Shown: positions 26,647 to 38,259, counted from the first letter of the stretch. The stretch: 63,610 bases of DNA from Thiofilum flexile DSM 14609 (GCF_000380185.1 NZ_KB904791.1:127254-190863), one strand, 5' to 3'. Notes: generated from the sequence alone by a model not told the origin. Translations and numbers: made by a program.

Positions 26647-28938
26647 TTAGGCCGTTAGCCCCAGAATGGTGGCTATTAGTGGCAAGGCTGCGGCAGCTCG
26701 TGTGGTATCCCTATCGCTAACCACCGCTACAACAGGTGGCATAGCACCCTGCCCTTGTTTAACGCGCTCCCCCATTTGGCGACGTTCAGGTGCGGTGAAA
26801 GTAGCAAAGGTACGACGCAATACCGGCAGCAATTGCTGGAAGGTATCCGCATTTAAGCCACCCACCCATTGATCAATCAGCCTCCATAAGGCTTCGTCAT
26901 AAATCAGCAATTGCCCACTGTCACGCAGGAAACCATCCACCCAACTAGCAGCTTGAGCCGGATCATTAGCGGTGGAGAGTGCCAGACTAAAGCGCCGCGC
27001 ACTTTCTGCATCATCGAGTACACCGCTTTGTAGTAATAAGCGACAGCAGCGTCCCGCTAGCAGAGGATGCAATCCCTGCTGGTCAATCAGAATATGTAGG
27101 GTTCGAGTCCATTGCACCCGAAACTCGTCCTCCGCCAGCAGATTGATAGCTTCCTGCACCGCTTGAATATGCTTGAACATGGCCTCGGCGGCTTCTTCAT
27201 TTAAAGCGCTACAGGCATTGGGTAGCCCAATACAGATACGCGTAAGCATGCCATTGACGACCTGAGCCACTTGCTCCAGCGAGGTTTGACGCACATCACC
27301 ATAACGCAACAATCTAGCTAGTTCGGGCAGTGCTTGCATGAGATTTAGCATATCACTGCTGATAGCGGCTTCAGTCTCTAGGCGTTGCATTAGGCTATCT
27401 ACCGCTTCAGGCAGATTGGCATAAAGAGCATTGTGTACCATGCCCGCGAGCTGCTCTAGTGAAGCCGTATCACGAGCCTGACTAATCAGCCGATTACTAG
27501 CTGCCACCGCCAGCGTATTACCCCAAAAACCAGCCTCAATCAAGCAAATGGCAAACTCCGGCTGCCACAGGAGACGCCAGCTTTCCTTAAAAGTACCCTT
27601 ACCCCGTACTGCATCCCCGCCTTTGCCCCAAGGAATATCCAGTGCGACCAAACGGCGTAATAGGTAACTGCGCTCTAGCTCAGTGGGCTTACGCAAATCC
27701 AGTACTAGTTCGGTATCGCTAGCAGAGGGCTTGAGGCGGAGACGTTTTTGCTCTTGTGCTAAATCCTGCTGTAACGGGGTTTGGGGTGTATCCTCTGGCA
27801 CACTGCCCAACAGCTCACCCACTAACAGTTTGCGCTGCAATAACTGCATGGGAGCCGCATCACCGAATAGCATGACACTCTGCACTGCTTCGTTCATTTC
27901 GGTAAGCCCCGGAAGCGGTCGATTACGCATCGCTGCTAAGGTCTGTGCGAGGCGCACCGTCTCAATCACATGGGCGGATGAAATATCCAGCCCCTGCTCC
28001 CTGAAGGTATGGGCTATCCGTGTCAGCCAGCGGGTGGTGAGAGTGTTAGAAGAGTCAGGCTGTAACGTAGCCTGCCAAATATGCGCATACCAACCGGGAG
28101 CATCCACCCCCGCTCCATAACCACTCGCATTACTCAGGCGTTCATGCGTCCACGGTACCCAAGTAGCGGTGGTTTTAAGTTTGGGCAGATTTTTCAATAA
28201 GTCATTATCGGCCTTGGCAGCGGGTAGGATTTGCAAAGCGGGGGCATGCCATGCGCCACACACCACAGCTATGGTAGTGAATCCGTCTTTTTGCGCCTGC
28301 CGAATGCACTTACGCATATGAGCCTCGCGTAGCTGTTCGTGCTGACCCTCAGCAGAGTGATGCGGATAATGTGTATCTACCTCCTCACGTAAAGCGCTCA
28401 TGGCTTCCAGAATGGCCTGAAATAGCTCAGTAGAATCCTGACGCTCCTCGACCATATGCTCCCACCAACGTTCGCTATCCGCATAGCCCGCCGCCTCAGC
28501 CAATAAGGCCAGCGGATCACGCCGAATCAACACATCGTGCTCGGAGAGTGATACATCGGTAATGTCTGTTATGGTTGTAACAGGCTCATCCGGTGGATTA
28601 ACCATTTCCGCCGCTTTGTCGCGGGCAAAACGGTGGCTGACGGGCAAATCAATGAAACGTACGGGTATGTGCTGGCTCAGAGCATAGTGTATGGCCTGCC
28701 ATTCTGGTGAAAATGCGGCAAAGGGATAATACACCTCACGCTGCGGTTCTTCTGGTGCATAGACCAATAAGGCAACAGGGGGCTGCATTTGCTTATGACT
28801 AGCTAACGCTAGAATGTCATCAGCCTCAGGTGGCCCCTCAATTAGAATACAATCCGGCTGAAGCGCTTTTAGTGCTTGTAATAAGCTACGGGCAGAGCCA
28901 GGGCCGTGATGACGAATACCAAAAACGTGATGGGGCAT
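26647..28938 (-). CDS. DUF5682 family protein
   Basis: It starts HHVFGIRHHGPGSARSLLQA and continues DCILIEGPPEADDIL, then a VCGAWHAPAL motif near residue 230; together these are typical of DUF5682. About 763 aa. The N-terminal part resembles TraB/EreA-type folds (His-rich HHG plus EGPPE), suggesting a metal-dependent activity. The long C-terminal half is helical, repeat-like and adaptor-like. It is always reported next to MoxR and VWA genes, as here. The ATG at 28938 has GAGG 9 nt upstream; 28944 is an alternative. Confidence 0.85.
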   Translation of the reverse strand: MPHHVFGIRHHGPGSARSLLQALKALQPDCILIEGPPEADDILALASHKQMQPPVALLVYAPEEPQREVYYPFAAFSPEWQAIHYALSQHIPVRFIDLPVSHRFARDKAAEMVNPPDEPVTTITDITDVSLSEHDVLIRRDPLALLAEAAGYADSERWWEHMVEERQDSTELFQAILEAMSALREEVDTHYPHHSAEGQHEQLREAHMRKCIRQAQKDGFTTIAVVCGAWHAPALQILPAAKADNDLLKNLPKLKTTATWVPWTHERLSNASGYGAGVDAPGWYAHIWQATLQPDSSNTLTTRWLTRIAHTFREQGLDISSAHVIETVRLAQTLAAMRNRPLPGLTEMNEAVQSVMLFGDAAPMQLLQRKLLVGELLGSVPEDTPQTPLQQDLAQEQKRLRLKPSASDTELVLDLRKPTELERSYLLRRLVALDIPWGKGGDAVRGKGTFKESWRLLWQPEFAICLIEAGFWGNTLAVAASNRLISQARDTASLEQLAGMVHNALYANLPEAVDSLMQRLETEAAISSDMLNLMQALPELARLLRYGDVRQTSLEQVAQVVNGMLTRICIGLPNACSALNEEAAEAMFKHIQAVQEAINLLAEDEFRVQWTRTLHILIDQQGLHPLLAGRCCRLLLQSGVLDDAESARRFSLALSTANDPAQAASWVDGFLRDSGQLLIYDEALWRLIDQWVGGLNADTFQQLLPVLRRTFATFTAPERRQMGERVKQGQGAMPPVVAVVSDRDTTRAAAALPLIATILGLTA

Positions 28939-28949
28939 AATCATTTACC

Positions 28950-30047
28950 TCACAGCACTTCTTTACACGCCCGATATAAGTCCTTCCAAGCGCTACGCTC
29001 TTTCATCACCGTTTCGAGGTACTCCTTCCAAACCACGCTATCCTGTACCGGATCTTTAACCACGGCACCGATTAAACCAGAGGCTAAATCACGTGCTGTT
29101 AGGCTGCCATCACCGAAATGCGCCGCCAACGCCATACCGCTCCCCACCACCGAAATGGCCTCGGCGGTGCTCAGCGTACCAGAGGGGACTTTCAACTTAG
29201 TCTTGCCATCATCGGTCACACCCCCGCGCAATTCACGGAAGATAGTGACCACGCGCCGGATTTCAGCTAAAGCGGGTTTTTCTGCGGGTAATTCCAGCGC
29301 CCGACCTAGACTTGCCACACGTCTATCGACAATGGCAGCCTCTTCCTCCAGCGTTTCTGGAATCGGCAAAATCACGGTATTGAAACGACGCTTGAGCGCA
29401 CTGGATAACTCATTCACCCCTTTGTCGCGGTTATTAGCGGTGGCGATCAGGTTAAACCCCTTTTGGGCTTGGCATTCGGTATTGAGTTCGGGAATGGGAA
29501 GCATCTTTTCCGATAGGATAGTGATTAGGGTATCCTGCACATCCGCCGGAATGCGGGTCAGCTCCTCCACCCGCGCAATCAGACCATGTTGCATGGCATG
29601 CATAATAGGGCTAGCAATTAATGCATCCTGAGAAGGGCCTTTGGCAATCAGTTGGGCATAGTTCCAATTGTAACGCATGGTCTCTTCACCCGTACCCGCC
29701 GTACCCTGCACAATCAAAGTGGAGCGCCCAGAAATCGCGGCGGCTAAATGCTCTGATACCCACGACTTAGCAGTTCCCGGTAGGCCGTATAGCAATAGCG
29801 CACGATCCGTCGCGAGGGTGGAAATAGCAATTTCAATTAGGCGCGGATTACCGATATATTTGGGGGTAATTTCAATCCCGCCCTTGAGTGTGCCACCGAG
29901 TAGATAGGTACGTACCGCCCAAGGAGATAGCTGCCAATTAGGGGGACGCGCATGGTTGTCTTGCTCGCGTAAGGCGACTAACTCATGTGCAAATTCGGTT
30001 TCAGCGTGCTGGCGGAGGACGGCTTGAGCCTGATTATTCTCACTCAT
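28950..30047 (-). CDS. MoxR-type AAA+ ATPase
   Basis: The 365-aa protein has Walker A YGLPGTAKSWVSEHLA near residue 89, a LIARVEELTRIPADVQDTL Walker B-like segment, FNLIATANNRDKGVNELSSALKRRFN (sensor 1 and arginine finger region), and the MoxR-type C-terminal lid. It differs strongly from the MoxR of the neighbouring plus-strand operon. It overlaps the DUF5691 gene by 4 bp, so the two are coupled. Confidence 0.9.
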   Translation of the reverse strand: MSENNQAQAVLRQHAETEFAHELVALREQDNHARPPNWQLSPWAVRTYLLGGTLKGGIEITPKYIGNPRLIEIAISTLATDRALLLYGLPGTAKSWVSEHLAAAISGRSTLIVQGTAGTGEETMRYNWNYAQLIAKGPSQDALIASPIMHAMQHGLIARVEELTRIPADVQDTLITILSEKMLPIPELNTECQAQKGFNLIATANNRDKGVNELSSALKRRFNTVILPIPETLEEEAAIVDRRVASLGRALELPAEKPALAEIRRVVTIFRELRGGVTDDGKTKLKVPSGTLSTAEAISVVGSGMALAAHFGDGSLTARDLASGLIGAVVKDPVQDSVVWKEYLETVMKERSAWKDLYRACKEVL

Positions 30048-31606
30048 GGTTGATCCTTGGAAGCTATAGTTTTTAGTGCGCTCAGTGCCTCAGCACGGAA
30101 ACGCAAGAGGGATAAAATATCGGTTAAGATACGGTGAAAGGGATGATCTGTCGCTTGTAGTGGCTCTTGTAATAAATCAGCAAAATCGTCCACACAAACA
30201 ATATCAATACACAAAGCCAATTGGCGTAATGCGCCTTGGACACTATAGGGGTAAATATTGCGTTTGCGGGTAATGCGGGTTTGTAGCTGCTTTAAAATAT
30301 GCTGGGAAAAATCCAAGCTCCACGCGTGATGCAAGTGGGATAAAATATCCAGCAGCCCCAGACTGTCACTGTCCTGCAATAAAGCCCGTGCTGTAGCTTC
30401 GGCCTCGGCAGGTACCAGTACTTTCCACAAAGGTGAATGAAGCGGATCACTGCGAGCCAGCCAAACTTGCGCCCACTCACGATTAGGGTAATGTAATAAA
30501 GCCATTTCCCAACCCGCTAATAGGGCATCCTTCCAGTCGCTATCCTTTGCTAACACTAATAATTCAGCCGGTGTGAGTTGCCAATACTGGCTCCACCAGA
30601 TCGGCGGAACATAAATCAGTGCCTGCTCTAACCACCATGCCTTATTGCCCTTACCTCTGGGGGGCTTTTCCTCAATGCCATCACGCAACCATGCTTTGTC
30701 CCAGTTTTCGGGTACATTAGCCTGTAATTGTTTCTTACCCGTGAGCTTGCCCAATAAACCGGGTTTATTGCCTAAGACTAGCCAGCTTTCCAAGCGAGTA
30801 CGCATACGTTGGCTAAAGGCCGAATCCGGCAAGGCACCGAGTAATTCGGCCGCTAATTGACGCACCCCTTTGCTACGATCATCCAAACAGCTTTCCAGCC
30901 ACGCTTCATCCGCAAGACTCAGATTAATACGCCAAGCCTCCAGCAACTCTTGCCGGACGGAGGCAGACTCTTGTTTCCAGACAGCCTGCAAACACTCACG
31001 CGCGGCCAAGGGATTATGGCTACGCAAACGCTGTAAATACTCGCTGCGCTGCTCCAGACTACCCTCTTCCCAGATACTGACATCTTGCTCATCGTTTGGT
31101 GTTTGGGTCAAAATATTATGCCAATCGGCATTTTGCTGTATTAACCAGTGTCCGCGCTGACCGATCACCGTGCTAAGAGCCGCTCGGATAGCTTTACTCT
31201 GGCGAGCTTGCTCCATCAAACTAGGCATAAAACTTACGGGCACCCGCAAACTTTGCCCCGCTACCTGTACCAGCCACTCATTTAATAAGGGTCGTAGAGT
31301 ACTATCTGCCAACATGCGTCGCAGATGTATGTCGGCTGCAGTGGGGATCAAAGCTAGCTTGTGGCTATCATCGGGTAGTGGCAGAGTACCGCTAAAGGTC
31401 GCCGGTAAACGCCCCACCGCCTGATATTGCCCGACCAGTGCTACTGTATTTAGAAAAGCACGTTCGCGAGCCTCATCGGTCGGAACTTGTCCATTAGGAT
31501 AGAGTTGTATTAGGTAGGGCTGCACATTCGCATCCGCGTGCGGCACTTCTGTTTGACGCTCGGTTCCTAACAGGGCGATTTTAAGCAAATTTTGTTGTAA
31601 TGACAT
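30044..31606 (-). CDS. DUF5691 family protein
   Basis: The 520-aa protein starts LLKIALLGTERQTEVP and contains HEAT-like helical repeats (EECL-type pairs such as LAARECLQAVWKQESASVRQ and WLESCLDDRSKGVRQLAAEL). This matches DUF5691, the usual second gene of SWIM-DUF5691-MoxR-DUF5682-VWA operons. It is probably a scaffold. Function unknown. Confidence 0.82.
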   Translation of the reverse strand: MSLQQNLLKIALLGTERQTEVPHADANVQPYLIQLYPNGQVPTDEARERAFLNTVALVGQYQAVGRLPATFSGTLPLPDDSHKLALIPTAADIHLRRMLADSTLRPLLNEWLVQVAGQSLRVPVSFMPSLMEQARQSKAIRAALSTVIGQRGHWLIQQNADWHNILTQTPNDEQDVSIWEEGSLEQRSEYLQRLRSHNPLAARECLQAVWKQESASVRQELLEAWRINLSLADEAWLESCLDDRSKGVRQLAAELLGALPDSAFSQRMRTRLESWLVLGNKPGLLGKLTGKKQLQANVPENWDKAWLRDGIEEKPPRGKGNKAWWLEQALIYVPPIWWSQYWQLTPAELLVLAKDSDWKDALLAGWEMALLHYPNREWAQVWLARSDPLHSPLWKVLVPAEAEATARALLQDSDSLGLLDILSHLHHAWSLDFSQHILKQLQTRITRKRNIYPYSVQGALRQLALCIDIVCVDDFADLLQEPLQATDHPFHRILTDILSLLRFRAEALSALKTIASKDQP

Positions 31607-31607
31607 A

Positions 31608-32951
31608 TCACACCCTCCCCTGTGGTTGAGGCGTACCGCAAATGCTTAAGGTATTGCCGTCCCACTCACCAAATACGGACAACGTATGCCCCCCACTTTC
31701 ACCCAGTAAAATCCAGCCCTGCTCATCGCTGATACTCAAAGGGATAGCCTGTTGGGCATTATCCACTAATAACCACTGTGTCTCTTGACGCACCATATGC
31801 ACATGAGTCAGAGTGAAGGGAAATTGGCTCAGCCACGGATTTACGGTAAGCGCCTTGGCATAGGCACTGAAATTGTCGGCTAGAGTTATCGCCGGTATAG
31901 AGCTGTATAGTTCTTCTTGTAGGGGGGAATTAGGATAAATCGTCGTTTCATCTTCGCGCAGTAAAGCCCGCAAAGGTACTGCTGAGGGGTAAAACACCAG
32001 CTCACCTACTATGACCTGTCCTATGGCAGGGCGTAAAGTCATGGGCTGTTTTTGTACGGCAAAATCTAGCAATAAGGCATAGCGCTGCGACTGAGCACCG
32101 TATAACCAAGTGCGCTGGGTACGCATCTGCCCATCATCCTCTTGCACCTGACCTAATACCCACCAATGATCTGCCATCCCCGGTAAGACTAATAACTCGT
32201 CTTTGCTTTGGGTAAAGCCGATTTGTGTTAACACATCAGCCTGCAACTCAATGGGTAAACTGTCACGTCGTTGCCAAGCTTCTAATAACAGGTGTAATTT
32301 ACCCAGTTCGCTCAGTAGTGTTTGTTGCCATGCACCACCCTGATAACGCAGGCTAGCCGCAGCCTGCAAGCGACGTGCAAGGCCGGGAGCCTGTGCATCA
32401 ATCATGCGTGCTGCCATGCGTTGCCATTGGGCATCATCTTGCTGTGACAAGCCTTGGCGTATTTGATCAAAGAGCCACCGTTGCAACTCTGCAACCCCCG
32501 CATCAATCTTATCTTCACGCGCGGCATTGCGTTTTTGCTGAGCGGCGGTACGTTTTTGTTGGGTGGCCTCATCCACTGGCTCGTTTTGAGCGGCTGTTTT
32601 TTCGGCTTTTTTCTGGGCGCGTTGCTCACGCTTATCCAACCACTCCCATAACCAAGCCGGTGGCTCGCTGGCATTCAGAGCGCTCGGACTACTCGCCAAA
32701 ATCAAAGCTAACCCTAGGCCATGTTTACAGGGAAACTTACGGCTAGGACAGGAGCATTTAAAGGCAGGCTCCGCTAGTACAATAGCGGTTTGATAAGGAT
32801 TTTTACCACTCCCCTTAATTTCGCCCCAGAGTAAGCCCTCCATTTGCCCCAAGGTTTGCCATTGACGGGGCTGGCTGAGTTTTTCTCCGGCCTTCAGTGA
32901 GGCGGCATCAGGCGCGAGTGCTGTGACTTGTGCAGTTGTCCAGTGTGTCAT
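31608..32951 (-). CDS. SWIM zinc-finger protein
   Basis: This is the first gene of the five-gene operon, 447 aa. The SWIM finger is FKCSCPSRKFPCKHGLGLAL near residue 70 (CxCx(n)CxH). A charged, Gln/Lys/Ala-rich segment around residues 105-150 is probably coiled or disordered. The C-terminal half is a large domain without known function. SWIM fingers bind nucleic acid or proteins. The stop lies one base from the next start. Confidence 0.87.
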   Translation of the reverse strand: MTHWTTAQVTALAPDAASLKAGEKLSQPRQWQTLGQMEGLLWGEIKGSGKNPYQTAIVLAEPAFKCSCPSRKFPCKHGLGLALILASSPSALNASEPPAWLWEWLDKREQRAQKKAEKTAAQNEPVDEATQQKRTAAQQKRNAAREDKIDAGVAELQRWLFDQIRQGLSQQDDAQWQRMAARMIDAQAPGLARRLQAAASLRYQGGAWQQTLLSELGKLHLLLEAWQRRDSLPIELQADVLTQIGFTQSKDELLVLPGMADHWWVLGQVQEDDGQMRTQRTWLYGAQSQRYALLLDFAVQKQPMTLRPAIGQVIVGELVFYPSAVPLRALLREDETTIYPNSPLQEELYSSIPAITLADNFSAYAKALTVNPWLSQFPFTLTHVHMVRQETQWLLVDNAQQAIPLSISDEQGWILLGESGGHTLSVFGEWDGNTLSICGTPQPQGRV

Positions 32952-33243
32952 GCATTATCTTACTAGTTAGTCAGTAGTGATGTAGCACCATTCTACTATA
33001 AGGGTCGGTCAGAGGAGGTATAGGCTTAATAGTCATTAAAAGGTACTACACTATTTATAAATATAATTTTCCATGTATAAGAAAATTAATACCGCCCACG
33101 CACTGAGCTTATTACTCGGTCATTATTCCTCTGCATAATAACCAGAAATCCTACGCCTTAAGCCTAGTAGATTGCTGTTTTATCATTTCTTTATATAAAG
33201 AATGAACATATCCAAACCCTATTGACATAAGTGCTAAATCACC

Positions 33244-34410
33244 ATGCAACAAACTCCATATCTTTATAATCGGCTGCATTTTGATGACTACCTCACTGGT
33301 GGCGCTCATAAACTTGCTTATTTAGATTGGGGGCAATTACAGGGCGATTTAGCACCTTTTATTTATCAGCACTATAATAAACCCAAAGCGCTAAAACCTA
33401 AACGCCAACTCACTAAACCCTATCATGACCCGCAATTACTGCAAAGCTATAATATATTATGCCAGCAGTTAATTAATAAATCGGTCATTGCTTTAGAGTT
33501 TCCGGGAGGTTTTTATCGCAGTACGCTTAAACTATTATTAGATGATGGTAATAGCGTCATTGCCACCCGCCGTTTAAATGCCACCCGCTCCCGTTATGAA
33601 GCGCTCATTTTACAACGCCTTGCACGACATAGCGCCCCCATTCCCCAGCTTTATGCTTATAATGGTTTAGTCATGTTGCAAGAGGATCTCTCAGGACAAC
33701 GTTTGTCTGCGATGTTATTTCACGCCTCAGAAGCTGAATACTTACAATGGATGGACATGGCGCTCAATGCACTCCATCAAATTCACCTCTATGCCGATTA
33801 TGAAGAGCTGCATACTAGTACCCCTGTTATTGGCTATGAACATGAGTGGCTCATTACCTTGCTCGACCGTACCGCCGTCTTAGGTCAGTACTTTAATCTA
33901 CCCTGCCCTAAACTACCCGTGCAATCCCTTTATCATCAATTGCAATTATTAAATCCACGCTTTGTGAAATGGGATGCCCGCCCTAGTAATGCTATGCTGC
34001 ATAATGGTCAAGTGAGTTGGTTTGATTGGGAACATTGCGGAGCGCGCATGCCTTGTGACGATATGGTATGGCTACTCTGTGATGAAACGGTGCCAGACTA
34101 TCCTGATGCTGAAAATTGCCTGATTGATACTTGGTTAGATAATTTTGCCGGAAATATACCTAATCAAGTGGCCTATGAGTATTTACGTGCCTTTGGTGTG
34201 CATCATAGTTGTGTGCGCTTAGCGCGTATTCTAGACGCTAAGGGTAAACAAACTTGGGCTGAGTATGAGGGGCGCTTAGGTTTACAGGGCAAATTAGCAC
34301 CGATGGCACAGCGCTTATGTATTCGTGCCGCGCGTTGGGCCGAGCAAAATCCTCTTACTAAATCACTACAACCTTGGCTGTTGGAACTATCCGAAAAGGT
34401 GATAGTGTAG
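33244..34410 (+). CDS. APH-like phosphotransferase
   Basis: The 388-aa protein shows the kinase-fold pattern of the aminoglycoside phosphotransferase family: LVMLQEDLSGQRLSAML (hinge), catalytic loop KWDARPSNAML (HxDxxxxN-like with Lys-Trp in place of His), and WFDWEHCGARMPCDDMVWLL (DFG-like Asp). The loop variation leaves activity open. There is no obvious pathway partner; the gene is convergent with putA. Confidence 0.72.
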   Translation: MQQTPYLYNRLHFDDYLTGGAHKLAYLDWGQLQGDLAPFIYQHYNKPKALKPKRQLTKPYHDPQLLQSYNILCQQLINKSVIALEFPGGFYRSTLKLLLDDGNSVIATRRLNATRSRYEALILQRLARHSAPIPQLYAYNGLVMLQEDLSGQRLSAMLFHASEAEYLQWMDMALNALHQIHLYADYEELHTSTPVIGYEHEWLITLLDRTAVLGQYFNLPCPKLPVQSLYHQLQLLNPRFVKWDARPSNAMLHNGQVSWFDWEHCGARMPCDDMVWLLCDETVPDYPDAENCLIDTWLDNFAGNIPNQVAYEYLRAFGVHHSCVRLARILDAKGKQTWAEYEGRLGLQGKLAPMAQRLCIRAARWAEQNPLTKSLQPWLLELSEKVIV

Positions 34411-34420
34411 TATTGAATTC

Positions 34421-34450
34421 CAGTACTGTCTTCATATTCTGACAGTACTG
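34421..34450. terminator. bidirectional hairpin between kinase-like gene and putA
   Basis: A perfect 10-bp inverted repeat, CAGTACTGTC (34421-34430) and GACAGTACTG (34441-34450), lies between convergent gene ends. It lacks a T tract, so termination activity is uncertain. Confidence 0.5.
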
Positions 34451-34464
34451 AAACTGCTAAGAAC

Positions 34465-37400
34465 TCAAGTAGCCAAAGCGAGTAGTGACGCATTGCCTCC
34501 AGAGGCGGTGGTATCAATCGTCACGACTCGCTCTGTACAAAAACGCTGCCAGCCCTCTTTGAGCTGTAGCAATTGCACTCGTACCCCTGAACGCTGAGCC
34601 AATACTTGCCGCAGTGCTAATAAAGTCGTGTCATTCCCCTCTCGTGCCACTAGAGACAGTGACGGGAAGGTTTTAATAGGTTGCAGCTCATCCGAACCTA
34701 ACTCAACGACTCCCACTAAATGCTTATCTACACCAGATGCTTGCAATATAGTCACTAGATAGTGTGCCAAGGGGATATTTGGTAAGGCCACTGCATTACC
34801 TGCCGCTAATGCCAGTAGAGTTTGTACCACTAATGCACCATCAGGCCATTCTCCGCCCCCTAAACATAAGGCAATCCCCCGTCCATGTAAGGTTAAACGA
34901 TTCGACTCTCCGGTTGGACTAGGCAATTGTACCGCCGTTTGAACTCCGACTAATACTTGATCCAAAAGCGTGCCTATGACAGCAGCATAAGCCGGCGGGA
35001 GCTGCTTGAGAATTTGCTGACATATATGCACCCGTTGGGCTGGCGTTTTATCCCAAAGATGTTGTGCTTTTTTAGCACGGCTAACAAACGCCTCTATCGC
35101 CTGTGTTGTTACAGATTTATTCTCATTAGGAATATGACTCAGTGCTTTAAGATTAATCACTTCAGGCGCTTGTACAAAACGTAATAAATAATGCTCACCC
35201 CCCGCTTTAAACCCTGTTCCTGATAACCCCTCGCCCCCAAACGGTTGCACCCCTACCACTGCACCAATTTGATTACGATTCACATAGAGATTACCCACAT
35301 GGGCGGTTTGCATAATGCTTTCCATCCGATCATCCAAGCGAGTCTGTAACCCCATTGTCAGACCATAACCACTAGCATTAATGTGCTGCACCACCTCATC
35401 TATTTCAGCGGCATCAAACGCTATGATATGCAAGACGGGGCCAAATATTTCACGCTTTAACTCATTAAAATGGGTTAACTCGATCATCGTGGGAGCAACA
35501 AACAACCCTTGCGCTGTCTCGCCTATAGGATGCTGGAACAATACCTTACCTTGGGCATTAAATTCGGCACAATGCTCCTTAATGATTTGTTTAGCCTCTG
35601 CATCAATCACCGGCCCTACATCGGTGTCAGGCAGCCAAGGATTATCTATCCGTAATTCCTTTATAGCACCTATTAGCATCGCCACTATTTTGGGCTTAAT
35701 ATCGCGCTGTACCCATAAAACTCGTAAGGCTGAGCAACGTTGTCCCGCACTTTGAAAAGCCGAGTTAATAATATCGCGTACTGCGGCCTCTGGTAGGGCA
35801 GTTGAATCCACCAGCATAGTATTAATGCCCCCCGTTTCGGCAATCAAGGGAGCGGTCGCATTACCCGCATTAGCCATAGCACGATCAATGAGAGTGGCGG
35901 TATCTGTAGAGCATGTAAAACATACCCCGCCAATACGTGCATCACGAGTAAGAGCAGCACCTACAACCGCCCCCGCTCCGGGCAATAGCGCTAATACCTC
36001 GGCAGGCAAGCCGGCTTTTAGCATGAGTTGCACGGCAAACTGAGCAATTAAGGGCGTTTGCTCGGCAGGTTTGGCAATGACACTATTGCCCGCCACTAAA
36101 GCTGCTGCAATTTGTCCGGTAAAAATAGCGAGGGGGAAATTCCAAGGGGAAATACACACAAATACCCCAAGTCCCTGCATTTGCCCTAAGGACTTTCGGG
36201 CTTGATAAGCGTAATAGCGTAAAAAGTCGACCGCCTCCCGCACCTCTAGAATACCATCTAGACGTGTTTTTCCGGCCTCGCGGGACAAGAGCGCCATTAG
36301 CTCTCCCCTATTAGCCTCATATTGATCAGCAATAGCCTCTAGTAGTGCCGCTCGGTAGTCAACAGAGGTATCTCGCCAGCGCGGATAAGCATTTAAGGTC
36401 GTTTGTAATGCTAAATCTACCTGCTCTAAGGTAGCCTCGGTAACGGCACCCACTTGATCCTTATCATCGGCTGGATTAAACCTAGGATGAGTTTGCCCCT
36501 CGCCCATTTGTCCATTAATCAACGGAGCTGCTCGCCATTGCTGGCTCTGAAAGGCTTGCATGCCTTGCTCTAGCTCAGCCGCCATCTGGACTTGATTAAT
36601 ATTAAAACCTTTAGAGTTTAAACGCGGCTGCCCTTGCGCCTGAAATAAGGCAGGAGGTAAAGGGATATGGGGATGAGGAATAGCGTCTAGCTTTTCTGTA
36701 TATAAAATCGGATCGTATACTAGGGTGGCAATGGGTATTTCGGTATTCAGTAATTGATGGACAAAAGAAGAATTCGCGCCATTTTCTAATAAACGCCGCA
36801 CTAAATAAGCTAGTAAATCCTCATGTACCCCCACGGGTGCATAAATACGGGTACGGTGTCCAGTTTGAGTATGCACTAATTCGTGTAAAGCCTCTCCCAT
36901 GCCCTGTAAGCGTTGAAATTCAAATCCGCGCTGTTCGCCTGCCATCACCACGATAGCCGCCATAGTTTGAGCATTATGTGTGGCAAATTGTGGATAAAGG
37001 TAATCACACTGCTCTAGTAAAAAACGCGCACAAGCGAGATAAGACACATCGGTTGAGGTTTTACGGGTAAATACCGGATAAGCTGGCAAACCTAACACTT
37101 GGGCTTGTTTAATCTCGGCATCCCAATAGGCTCCTTTTACTAAACGCACCGCAATTTTACGTTTTAACTCAACGGCTAAGGCTTTAATCCAGTGTAAAGT
37201 GGGAAGCGCATGTTTAGCATAAGCCTGCACCACAATCCCAAATCCATCCCAGCCTTTAAGGTCGGGGGTGCGTAGTACGGCCTCAATGACGGTCAGCGAG
37301 AGATCGAGACGCTCGGCTTCTTCTGCGTCAATATTAAAACCAATATTCGCATTACGTGCCTGCTCGGCTAAGGCCGCCACACGCGGCACTAACTCCTGCA

Positions 37401-38193
37401 TGACCCGCTCCTGATTCACACTTTCATAACGGGGATGTAAGGCAGATAGTTTAACCGAAATACCCGGATTATCTTGTGCCTCAGATGCTTTAGCCTGTTC
37501 AGCAATCGCACTAATCGCTTTTGCATAGGCACGAAAATAACGCCTAGCATCGGCCTCGGTACGGGCAGCTTCGCCTAACATATCAAAAGAGTGTAGGTAG
37601 CCCTGCTCTAGCTGATGCTGCCCCCGTTTAAAGGCTTCCTCAATGGTTTGACCTAATACAAATTGCTGCCCCATCACTTTCATAGCCTGTCCTACGGCGG
37701 TACGCACGACGGGTTCACCCACACGTTGAATCATTTTACGCAAGGTATGGACGAGACTATGGCTGCTATTTTCTGTGCGGAAAATTTTCCCCGTCAACAT
37801 TAAAGCCCAAGTAGAGGCATTGACTAGCAGTGACTCCGAATCCCCGTCCGGTCGAGTCCAGGTGACCCCGCCAATTTTATCGCGGATTAGAGCATCTAAA
37901 GTGGGAGTGTCTGGTACACGCAAATAGGCCTCTGCCAGACACATTAAAGCAATGCCTTCATCCGTGGTTAGGCCATATTCGGCTAAAAAACTTTCCATTA
38001 AATTCGGGTTCGGATCAGCACGTAAGGCTTGCACCCATTGACTGGCATAATCCGTAATACGTTGTCGGGTCGCCGTATCTAGACCCTGCCCTGTCAGACG
38101 CGCTTTGACTACCTCGGTTTCATCACAAAACCAAGCCGCATTAATGGTACTACGTATTAAGGTAAGATCTGATAAGGACGTAACTGAGGACAT
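34465..38193 (-). CDS. putA: bifunctional proline dehydrogenase / P5C dehydrogenase
   Basis: The 1242-aa protein has a PRODH barrel ([39 protein letters not shown]), then an aldehyde dehydrogenase part ([26 protein letters not shown], catalytic Cys in [13 protein letters not shown]) and a C-terminal ALDH-like extension. It oxidises proline to glutamate at the membrane. The N-terminus begins near the alpha domain, without the ribbon-helix-helix DNA-binding region of E. coli PutA, so it is probably not an autorepressor. GGAGGGG precedes the ATG. Confidence 0.96.
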   Translation of the reverse strand: MSSVTSLSDLTLIRSTINAAWFCDETEVVKARLTGQGLDTATRQRITDYASQWVQALRADPNPNLMESFLAEYGLTTDEGIALMCLAEAYLRVPDTPTLDALIRDKIGGVTWTRPDGDSESLLVNASTWALMLTGKIFRTENSSHSLVHTLRKMIQRVGEPVVRTAVGQAMKVMGQQFVLGQTIEEAFKRGQHQLEQGYLHSFDMLGEAARTEADARRYFRAYAKAISAIAEQAKASEAQDNPGISVKLSALHPRYESVNQERVMQELVPRVAALAEQARNANIGFNIDAEEAERLDLSLTVIEAVLRTPDLKGWDGFGIVVQAYAKHALPTLHWIKALAVELKRKIAVRLVKGAYWDAEIKQAQVLGLPAYPVFTRKTSTDVSYLACARFLLEQCDYLYPQFATHNAQTMAAIVVMAGEQRGFEFQRLQGMGEALHELVHTQTGHRTRIYAPVGVHEDLLAYLVRRLLENGANSSFVHQLLNTEIPIATLVYDPILYTEKLDAIPHPHIPLPPALFQAQGQPRLNSKGFNINQVQMAAELEQGMQAFQSQQWRAAPLINGQMGEGQTHPRFNPADDKDQVGAVTEATLEQVDLALQTTLNAYPRWRDTSVDYRAALLEAIADQYEANRGELMALLSREAGKTRLDGILEVREAVDFLRYYAYQARKSLGQMQGLGVFVCISPWNFPLAIFTGQIAAALVAGNSVIAKPAEQTPLIAQFAVQLMLKAGLPAEVLALLPGAGAVVGAALTRDARIGGVCFTCSTDTATLIDRAMANAGNATAPLIAETGGINTMLVDSTALPEAAVRDIINSAFQSAGQRCSALRVLWVQRDIKPKIVAMLIGAIKELRIDNPWLPDTDVGPVIDAEAKQIIKEHCAEFNAQGKVLFQHPIGETAQGLFVAPTMIELTHFNELKREIFGPVLHIIAFDAAEIDEVVQHINASGYGLTMGLQTRLDDRMESIMQTAHVGNLYVNRNQIGAVVGVQPFGGEGLSGTGFKAGGEHYLLRFVQAPEVINLKALSHIPNENKSVTTQAIEAFVSRAKKAQHLWDKTPAQRVHICQQILKQLPPAYAAVIGTLLDQVLVGVQTAVQLPSPTGESNRLTLHGRGIALCLGGGEWPDGALVVQTLLALAAGNAVALPNIPLAHYLVTILQASGVDKHLVGVVELGSDELQPIKTFPSLSLVAREGNDTTLLALRQVLAQRSGVRVQLLQLKEGWQRFCTERVVTIDTTASGGNASLLALAT

Positions 38194-38259
38194 ATAAACC
38201 CCTCCGCTAAGAGCGTCAATAGAGTCAAGGTTAAATAAGAGACTTGTTATATTACCCTG

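Noticed and set aside
28906-29631. 241-aa plus-strand ORF opposite the MoxR gene
   Set aside because: It is antisense to a gene with intact AAA+ motifs; its Ser/Arg-rich translation has no domain.
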